This document shows positions 56,745-64,000 of a stretch of 64,000 bases of DNA, one piece after another (positions within the stretch are counted from its first letter, which is position 1; every line of letters begins with the position of its first letter). Made by a program: the position numbers and the translations under genes. The DNA comes from Pomphorhynchus laevis (lineage: Eukaryota; Acanthocephala; Palaeacanthocephala; Echinorhynchida; Pomphorhynchidae). The DNA lies in the NCBI GenBank assembly GCA_012934845.2, contig WNNJ02001687.1, forward strand, positions 1 to 64,000, read 5' to 3'. A model generated the notes under the pieces. It worked only from the letters and a program-made list of their open reading frames with translations, searched no databases and was not told the origin of the DNA.

Positions 56745-57790
56745 ACGACAAACAATTGTTTTTCGTTAAATATTAATAATAATTGTAAATGCAATACCGC
56801 AGGTGTAGTGTATCTTTTTCAATGTACATGTGGATTGCAATATATAGGAAAAACATATCAAATGTTAAAAACTAGGTTTAGGCAACACATATATAATATA
56901 CAGCATAATAGTCAAACTATATTTCATAAACATATGAGATTAATAGGACATGATATTAAAAACTGTAAATTATTTATTTTAGAACATATTATCGAAGAAA
57001 ACATTTCAATATTAAATCAAAAACTATTAGAAAAAGAAGATTTTTGGATTAAAACGCTTAATTCCATGTACCCATTAGGATTGAATGACGTGGTACAAGG
57101 AATTGGCAGAAGTAGTATAATACATAATAAACAACTATATTATAATAATCCGGTTAAACGCAAACCAAGAAGTCATGGTGATAAAAGGAATAGGAAAAAT
57201 AGAGTTAAAAATATTAAAAAAGATATGTATATAAATGAACAATTAGAAATATTAAAACAACTTTTAAGTGATAATAAGCTAAAAGATCTTTATGTAAATA
57301 TAAGAAGTTTTTCTAAAGATATCATATTGTTCAATAAATCAAAAATTAATTAACGACTATGATAGGCTAAGTTGTATAATAGACAGTTATTGTAATACAA
57401 AATACTATAATCGTACAATAAATGTTAATAATAACAATAGAAAATATACATTAACCATAAACTGCATTTATAAATATATAGATAACATAAATATAGCCGG
57501 ACTTTTAAATAATTCTAAATGTAAAGAAATAATAGGGTCAGATTTAAGTAAATATATTCCTAAAATAAGGTATAAACTCCTACCACCATTAGGACGAAAA
57601 ATTTGTAATTATAATAAAGAATTAAAATCAATATGTAACGATAATATTAGAAACATAATGGAAACAGAATGCAATTGTAAAAGTCTTAGTTTTGATAAAA
57701 TAAATGAACATATATGTACCCATAATCTAGAATTAATTGAAAATTGTGAATTAAGAAAGCTGATATCAAAAGGGTATAAATATTTTTTTA
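56745..57790 (+). mobile_element. Naiad-like PLE 5' half: endonuclease and CxC linker
   Basis: Coding from about 56750. The 56808-57353 frame carries YLFQCTCGLQYIGKTYQMLK, TRFRQHIYN, GIY-YIG C-terminal part EDFWIKTLNSMYPLGLNDVV, basic linker RKPRSHGDKRNRKNRVKN and NEQLEILKQLLSDNKLKDLY. After one frame break it continues with INDYDRLSCIIDSYCNTKYY, NIAGLLNNSKCKEIIGSD, ECNCKSLSFDKINEH (CxC, about 57668-57700) and ends at GGGTATAAATATTTTTTT, where the RT should begin. Complements the 20380-22600 and 39540-42283 copies, which hold the 3' part. Confidence 0.92.
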
Positions 57791-57893
57791 ATTCAAAATA
57801 TTATTAACAAATTAGTAGTCACCCTCAAATGGGTTTTATAAATGTTAGAATATAATATCTTTGTCCCTATATCTTCGTTATAATTTTTATTAC

Positions 57894-58880
57894 TCAGTTG
57901 TGATTGATACTTTTGTAATTTCTCCTCGTTAGCGTCATAGACACTGATTTTGCAATAGATATCGAAATGTTTGTTCTTATTCTTCTTATACAGTCATCAT
58001 ACCTATCTACGTCTTTTTCTGCCTGCCTAGTGGCAATCCGCTTAATCACACTGTTTGCTACAAGACCTATTCCTCCAACTGTCGAGAAAATCATCGGGTG
58101 GAATGCCGCTTGCTCAATTCTTGTAATTCTTTCTGCGTACTTTGCGTTTTTTCAACTTTCGTGGTATGTAAATGGATCAGTCATGCGCTCTAAGGAATAT
58201 GAAGGTGCTAAATTGTTGAATACAAACACGTCCATATAGGACCGCCCCCAGATATTCCCATATAGCCCATTGCAACAAATGTCAGCTCTGGCCTCTCTAT
58301 CTTTCGTAGTAGTCGATCTGTCAAAATCTATAGAATGCGAAACTGGCTAATGCGAAACTGGCTAAACTGGTGCCTTCGTCACCAGTTTACAGATCCCGTT
58401 TAACGGTTTGATAATTTCATCGACTACTATATTATGTCTTATGTAATTGAGACCTTCACATTTACACGACAATGCATGTGTTACACTTAAATCCATACCA
58501 CAGTTGCAAAAGCCAGTTAGGGTTTTAGAGTCCCATGCATATCGCACTGCTATCGCATCTTCAAACTCTTGTGAGTTCAGAAGTCTGTTATCCGTATAAG
58601 TTCGTGAAGTAAGCCAAGCCGAGGCTCCTTTGACACTTGCGTTTCTCAATATTGTACTAAGATCTCGTTCCGAGGAATCAATAATTTTGAGTTGATCCAG
58701 CTTTTGTTTAATCTTATTCTGATCATGCGCTTCATCTTGTAAATTTTTTTGTTTATTACGTAGTTCGTTTCATCTCAGTCAATCGATGCTTGGTTTGCAC
58801 ATCGAGTACGAAACCCGATATTCATTCTCGCCTTCCGCAGCTGGGTTCATTAATCCCAAACCTCCTAGGAAATATGGTAA
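57894..58880 (-). mobile_element. RLE-type LINE, family W, C-terminal third
   Basis: Minus strand: LGGLGLMNPAAEGENEYRVS (58780-58870), ASVKGASAWLTSRTYTDNRL, FCNCGMDLSVTHALSCKCEG (zinc motif C.C........HALSC), YIRHNIVVDEI (58362-58649), then RSTTTKDREARADICCNGLY, FHPMIFSTVGGIGLVANSVI and the C-terminus at 57894. Two or three breaks. Same layout as 37150-37800. Confidence 0.75.
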
Positions 58881-58899
58881 ATGAATTATTGATTTAGGT

Positions 58900-59010
58900 T
58901 ATAAATATAGATAAAGGGTATATATATAATATATAAAGGTAATATATAAAGGGTATAAATATAGATTAAATAATAACAACGACAAAAATAAAATTTACAA
59001 TGACATATAA
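58900..59010 (+). mobile_element. Naiad linker remnant with GGGTATAAA expansion
   Basis: Repeats of AAAGGGTATA.A.ATA precede KGYKYRLNNNNDKNKIYN-like coding (58955-59005). Confidence 0.6.
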
Positions 59011-59344
59011 ATTTACAACAATGGCATGTTGCCTGATTTGAGCTAATAATTAAACAGGCGTCCATGTGATGACTGATTGATAGCAGGATATAAACTTGAT
59101 CTGTGGACTTTGTTTATTATGTAAAATAACCTCTGTCATAAATACTAAAATTGTAAATTATTGATATGACGGGTATTATTTTCTACTAATTTTCAGTCAA
59201 ATTTGATAAATTTTATTATTTTTCTAATAATATGGAATATATTATTAATAATATGAAATATATTATATAGTATATAATAATATATGGAATTATAAATCAA
59301 TAAATATTAAAATATTAAATTTACAATATTTAAATCAACAAAAT
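59011..59344. other. Nothing recognised
   Basis: AT-rich DNA with ATTATATAATA-type short repeats. Confidence 0.4.
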
Positions 59345-59640
59345 ATGTTTAAAAATAAATTTTAACTATTAAGCGATAACTTTTTATAGATTAATAATAA
59401 ATAATTTGTTTTTTTATTAGAATAAGGTACAAATTTCCTCTGATGAAATTTCCTCAAATTTCATCAGAGGAAATATATCATTAGTATGTATTTGGCCCCG
59501 CTGCTATGTTTGTTATAGGAACAGGGCCGAAACTTGATTACAGAGCAGTTCCTCCTAATAACTTCTATTCCTTATTCGAATACATCGTCTATTATTTATT
59601 GGTCAATTCAAAAAATATTTATTTTCTATTATATCTCGAT
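59345..59640 (+). mobile_element. Naiad-like 3' end with inverted junction
   Basis: RT C-terminal remnant (59350-59400), then a perfect 19 bp inverted repeat (59433-59451 and 59456-59474, spacer CCTC) made from the outer arm of the structured block. A diverged structured block (59462-59569) and the start of the tail (to about 59640) follow. Confidence 0.7.
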
Positions 59641-62035
59641 TATTTACATATAAACAATTGCTTCAGATATTTCATGATTGTAGTCTTCAACACTGAGGAA
59701 TTTTCATATTCCAAAAAAATGGCAAACGATCGATCACTTAAACACTCGAGTATACAAGCGGCATTGCTTCGCTGAACCACTACTCTTAATCGCTGCTTGA
59801 GGAAAGCCGTTGATCGAATTTCACCCGTTGTCCAGAACATCATCTTTCCAATCTATTTGATAAAATACGAGGTTTCCTTTGCCCAAGACTCCCAAAGACT
59901 CACCCCCTACTATAACGAATGTATATATCCTATTATCGATCTCGTACTTTTCCTTGTGCATTCTGCAAATGCGCTTACCTCACTGGTCCGAATGACTGCT
60001 TTTCCTTGTAACTTGCCGCTAGAAGGTTTAAGCAGATGGAGTCCAAAATAAGTGTTTTACTTTTCTTCCAAGGTTACCAAAGTTCCTCAATCTAGTCGCT
60101 TGCTCTCGCTGCGATAAAAACTACCAGCTCTAATTGAGAGGGTATCCTTGCCGGAGACAAAGCTATTCGAATTATGTAGTTCAACACGAAGTGCTCAGTA
60201 TGCCGGGATTTGCTGTTTCGACAGTCCCGGTCGTGCAATCCCGATGTGTTGCTGGTATTTCCGCATCCTCATGTGAATTCTCCGCTAAATTTGATGCCAA
60301 GTCGTAGGCCCACGGCGATTGTGAAGGATGCGTCGTCCAATCTGGTGCCAACCGCAGAGATTGGAAGTACCGTCAGGAAAGCTTCAAAGTCCCTGCCTAC
60401 CGCTCCGAGTAGTCTAGCATGACATTTAGCAGAATCGGCTTCAAACAAAAGTGAACTATTAGCGATCATGTGCATTGGACGAGACCAACGTTTTTGTTTA
60501 TGACTTTTTGTTGGCAATATCTCCCCGCATAGAGCCGATCACCTGCACACGCCATTGTGGAAATCCGAGCAGTCCACTCCACTGGTTGCTTTAAGGTTAG
60601 GTCCCACCAAAGCCTTTACGAAAACCGACGTTCCTGCGATTGATTCCAAATATGCCGGTCAGTGATATAACTGCACTGCTATATAAATTTAAGCAACCCA
60701 AGCCAACATGCAGAGTTGTTTGCCGCCATGCCTTATCATCCAGATATAAATTTAATGACGGACAGGAAGAGCAAGCAGCACAGCGTTGCAGATAAGAGAT
60801 TTTTGGTATGATGAAGCTACATCGCAATAGAAACAGCGCATCCTGTCTAGATAAATCGACCATTCGTTTGACAGTGTTTTGGCGAAGCGATACACATTGA
60901 TTAATGGTTTAATTGACCACCAAATCGCTTCCTACCAGAGTTCCCAAGATGACAACGTCGTTGGGATTAGTTAGAATGCATTCGGGAATCATGACCAACA
61001 ATCAAATTTGATCTTCAGGATCACGGGTTATTAACTCCGATTTTTGAGAATTTGATGTCAGTTCAATTCTTGTCCCCTGATCAATTATGTTATCTACATT
61101 CGAATGAATCGTATCTGAGCCACCCCCTAAAAAATACAGTCGTTGAGATACCATGCGCAAAATGGTGAATAACAGAGGTTGACAACTTCGTTTACCGCAA
61201 GCGAGAAAAGCGTGAGACCGAGAGGGTCCCCTTGTTGAACACCTTCAGCTGGCGGAATTATTGATATGCCCGCAATAAGATTACTATCGTCGGCGTAGCA
61301 CATGTTGACGAACTGCAGGTAAGATGATAGCTTCCTGCGAAGCGTGTCAATCATGTGTCCACGGTTTACATTATTGAGAGCGTTATGAAAGTCCAACTTG
61401 TCAATCTCAACTCCAGGAACTGATACGTTCGCGATAAAGTATTTGGACGCGTGAGTCACATCTTCAAATCGTCATATTCCAACTCTAAATTGTCGGGTCA
61501 CAAACTCGCCTAGAATATCGCTTGATGCTCAACTTGCGACAATCTTTGCTGCCAAGCGGCGCAACGTACAACCCACAGCAATCAGGCTTATACCGCCATT
61601 AGGTTTCTGGAATGCCATCGGCTTAGCGTCGAAGAAAGTTGTCTTGTAGATTATGGCAGACAACCTTTTAGGACGACGGTGATGAATTCGGTCAAGGATT
61701 GAACTAGACGATAATTGAAATTTCGCACAATGGACCAGTCAGGTATTTTAGATGTAGTTGACTGAAACCATCTAATCCACTTGAGGAAACATTGGGAAAT
61801 GAGCGAAGTGCCGACAACACGATGTTCGTTGAGACACAGGGATGGCACAAGGTTGTACACTGAATTTGAACTTGCGTTTTTGTCCCATTTAATTGTTTAC
61901 TTCATGGGGGTGTTTGGATTGCACTATTCCATCATCGCCGCTCACTAATCTGATTGCGCCGTGAACATCGCCATCTTCGAATTTTTTCGAAACTGTGTGA
62001 CAAAGATTTCTATTGGGATCACGACCGTCTACTAA
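59640..62035 (-). mobile_element. RLE-type LINE, family Y, copy D
   Basis: Minus strand from 62035: FEDGDVHGAIRLVSGDDGIV, AFQKPNGGISLIAVGCTLRR (about 61560-61620), EIDKLDFHNALNNVNRGHMI (motif A), EGVQQGDPLGLTLFSLAVNE (motif B), CAWYLND (motif C decayed) in 61127-61459. Thumb MVDLSRQDALFLLRCSFIIP and CLNLYSSAV (60597-60863), NIIRIALSPARIPSQLEP (about 60120-60180), and the C-terminal SNAACILECLSDR (59640-59843). Several breaks. The copy is nearly full length from the region before the RT onward. Confidence 0.78.
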
Positions 62036-62085
62036 AAATCAATTAAGAAAATTGAATTGACTTTTATTTTAAATTTTGATTTTTA

Positions 62086-62450
62086 ATTTTATCAATAGCA
62101 TAGCAGTTCCTCCTGACGATCTCTAATTCTTATTCTGATACAACGTCTGTTATTTATTAGTCAATTCATAAAAATGATTTTTTTTTGAATTTTATTTTTT
62201 ATTTTAACTTGATTTAAATTATAGAAAATCTAAAAACAATTATTAATTATATTATTTAATTTTTAAATTTTGATTTAGCATTATTATGTTTTGTTTATTT
62301 TATCATTATATTAAATACGTAGACTCAGTTAGCTTATTTGATCATTATATCAATATAAATTGTATAAAATCTTATTATTTATTATTTATCTTTTATTTAT
62401 TTATACGTGTTATATATAGTAGACTCAGTTATCTGATCTTATTGATTAAA
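62086..62450 (+). mobile_element. Two Naiad-like tails in tandem, just upstream of TRNT1 exon 4
   Basis: The first (62086-62340) starts in the structured block (ATAGCATAGCAGTTCCTCCT) and ends ACGTAGACTCAGTTAGCT. The second (62340-62450) is a shorter tail of the other subtype, ending GACTCAGTTATCTGATCT. Only about 35 bp separates it from the exon 4 acceptor. Confidence 0.75.
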
Positions 62451-62484
62451 AATCGTTGTAATTTGTAAAACAACTTTATTTTAG

Positions 62485-62592
62485 GTATATCCGGAGAGCG
62501 CATTTGGACTGAATTCAAGAAAATTGTGATTGGACCACTGGGACCTCATATAATACGTACGATGTTTGACTGCGATATTTTACAGCATATCG
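62485..62592 (+). CDS. TRNT1: TRNT1 exon 4 recognised here
   Basis: Entering in phase 1 it completes a Gly codon and reads ISGERIWTEFKKIVIGPLGP, HIIRTMFDCDILQHI. This matches the start of the TRNT1 tRNA-binding/body region (GISGERIW in human). Acceptor TTTATTTTAG (AG at 62483-62484), donor G|GTAAATAA, phase 1. About 25-30 residues that should link exon 3 (RYFR, phase 2) to this exon (FYGRI...GLA in human) were not found, so a further exon lies undetected in 38562-62484. Remaining exons are beyond the window. Confidence 0.93.
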
Positions 62593-62696
62593 GTAAATAA
62601 TTTAACATTTAATTATAACTTTTCGATCGTCATATGAATAATTGAAATTAACTATCAAACGTAGAGATATCAGACGATGTATCAAAATAATAATTA

Positions 62697-63235
62697 TAGG
62701 TCCTCAGACTGTATGGTCAAAAAAAACTTCCTTGTTTCTCGACACAACATAGCAGCGGGCTAAATACATGCTTATGACCTACGTCCTCTAATGAAATTTG
62801 ATTATCTAGTATTATATTATAATACAAAGTATATTATTTATTATCCATACATAAAAATTTTCCGTTTAAGATTTTAAATTTATTTTTAATATTATTACGT
62901 TGATTTATATATTTTAATATTTTCTGTTAGATGATATTTTTATAGTAACCTAGTTTAAAATATGTATCTATTAAACTATTTAAATGATTTTGAAGAAAGC
63001 CAATATCATTACATATTGTTGCAATTCTTAAAATTTCATTATTTAACGTATTATATTTTATATCATATGGTATGCATGAATGCTCATGCAAAAATATGTT
63101 TCTTGTAAATTTAAATATGTAATATTTACGATATAAATTAATATTAGTTTTAGTTAATGTTAATTTAATGTTCATATCTAGATATACACCTTAAAGTAGT
63201 TTTAATTGTTGTTCATATCTAGATCATATATTAGA
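62697..63235 (-). mobile_element. Naiad-like PLE 3' fragment, first of two
   Basis: RT C-terminus in 62927-63175 (MNIKLTLTKTNINLYRKYYI, FLHEHSCIPYDIKYNTLNNE, ATICNDIGFLQNHL) and a degraded structured block (62697-62793). No tail remains. Confidence 0.8.
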
Positions 63236-63244
63236 TGTATATGT

Positions 63245-63680
63245 ATATGTGCTATCAGGTTTCGGCCCCTAACTCCTCTACCCAACATAGCAGCGGAGCC
63301 AAATACATGCTAATGATGTATTTCCTCTGATAAAACTATCTAGTATCTTATTATAATACAAAGTATATTATTTATTATCCATCCATAAAAATTTGCCACT
63401 TAAGAGTTTAAATTTATTCTTTATATTATTGTGTTGATTTATATATTTTACTATTTTCTGCTTAATGTTATTTTTATAGTAACCTAGTTTAAAATATGCA
63501 TCTATTTAATTATTTCAATGATTTTGAAGAAAACCAATATCGTTACAAATTGTTGCAATTCTTTAAATTTCATTATTTAATGTATTAAATTTTATATTAT
63601 ATGGTATGCATGAATGGAAATGAAAAAATGTGTTTCTTGTGCATTTAAATATGATATCTTGACATATTTCCTTTGATGAA
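63245..63680 (-). mobile_element. Naiad-like PLE 3' fragment, second
   Basis: Structured block 63249-63331, near identical to the 39766 copy except GGAGCC in one pseudoknot arm, followed by RT C-terminal coding to about 63660 with several breaks. Same orientation as the preceding fragment, a partial tandem. Confidence 0.8.
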
Positions 63681-63769
63681 ATTTGACAATTTGACAGGAT
63701 TGGTCAAAGTATTATTATTAAACCACTAGACCTTACAGATCGTGAGTTACAACATCAAGAAGACGGAAA

Positions 63770-64000
63770 TAAAGTCAAATCAAAGTGAAGTAGCAAAATG
63801 AGTCCAGGACAATCGATTCTGGGCCACTATTTCTAGTTCTTGTCTCCATCTTCTTTTAGATCTCCGCCAGCCAATGTTCGAGTAGCTGAATAGTATTTTC
63901 TTGGCATCTTCTTCGATCGTTCTCTTTAGATTCTTACGAACACCGCCTCTGGGGCGTCACCAGGATTCTTCCGGGTCCAAGTACAGAGATAACTTTGGGA
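63770..64000 (-). mobile_element. LINE C-terminal fragment, cut by window end
   Basis: Minus strand: RGGVRKNLKRTIEEDAKKIL, WRRSKRRWRQELEIVAQNRL, SW. Basic, Trp/Arg-rich, resembling the tail after the RT of RTE- or CR1-like LINEs. Family not determined. Confidence 0.4.

Overview
This is a 64 kb piece of an AT-rich metazoan genome, probably an invertebrate. The evidence is two split protein-coding genes, dense remains of non-LTR (LINE) and Penelope-like retroelements, and no bacterial features. A nematode-like host is possible, because the SEC23 tail and the RTE-type LINE look most nematode-like, the SEC23 introns are 46-49 bp, and two genes on one strand lie 114 bp apart. I cannot prove this from sequence alone.

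Host genes. Only two were recognised, both on the + strand. The last three exons of SEC23 (COPII coat; 11722-12209) end 114 bp before the ATG of TRNT1, the CCA-adding tRNA nucleotidyltransferase. Four TRNT1 exons were found, at 12324-12668, 19617-19746, 38435-38561 and 62485-62592. Introns of about 7 kb and 18.7 kb, and a 23.9 kb interval that must hide at least one unrecognised exon, contain nearly all the other features. The gene continues beyond the window.

Mobile elements. Six LINE types are present. (1) An RTE-type ORF (2-1150), open and GC-richer than its surroundings. (2) An APE-type LINE here called N (3280-5190 +; 29560-32521 -). (3) An I/Jockey-like APE LINE with a CCHC ORF1 (48540-50990 -). 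(4-6) Three families with a C-terminal restriction-like endonuclease (RLE) region, here called X (YLDDG/YFDDG; 52695-56482 +, 24750-27984 -, and fragments), Y (1740-3270 +, 12967-15600 -, 51806-52345 -, 59640-62035 -) and W (34736-37140 -, 37150-37800 +, 57894-58880 -). Except for the RTE ORF, all are damaged. X carries a downstream OTU-like ORF.

Penelope-like elements (PLEs) are of two kinds. One canonical copy (45681-47680) has RT followed by a C-terminal GIY-YIG, long inverted terminal repeats and a 12 bp target duplication. Much more numerous are fragments of an N-terminal-GIY-YIG PLE with a CxC linker, the organisation described as Naiad. Their order can be assembled as EN, CxC linker, RT, stop, a structured RNA-like block of about 105 bp, and an AT-rich tail of about 250 bp. 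Many copies are solitary 5'-truncated tails.

RNA structure. The strongest hidden signal is a tandem satellite (15952-16715, plus an inverted copy to 16940). Its minus strand holds one complete type III hammerhead ribozyme (16028-16104). A second candidate is the conserved 3' block of the Naiad-like elements, which has covarying stems and a possible pseudoknot. Hammerhead-like cores also occur at the ends of the canonical PLE and in a 200 bp foldback at 28555-28755.

I saw no LTR retrovirus-like element, Polinton or CRISPR array, and I did not detect rRNA or tRNA genes by eye.
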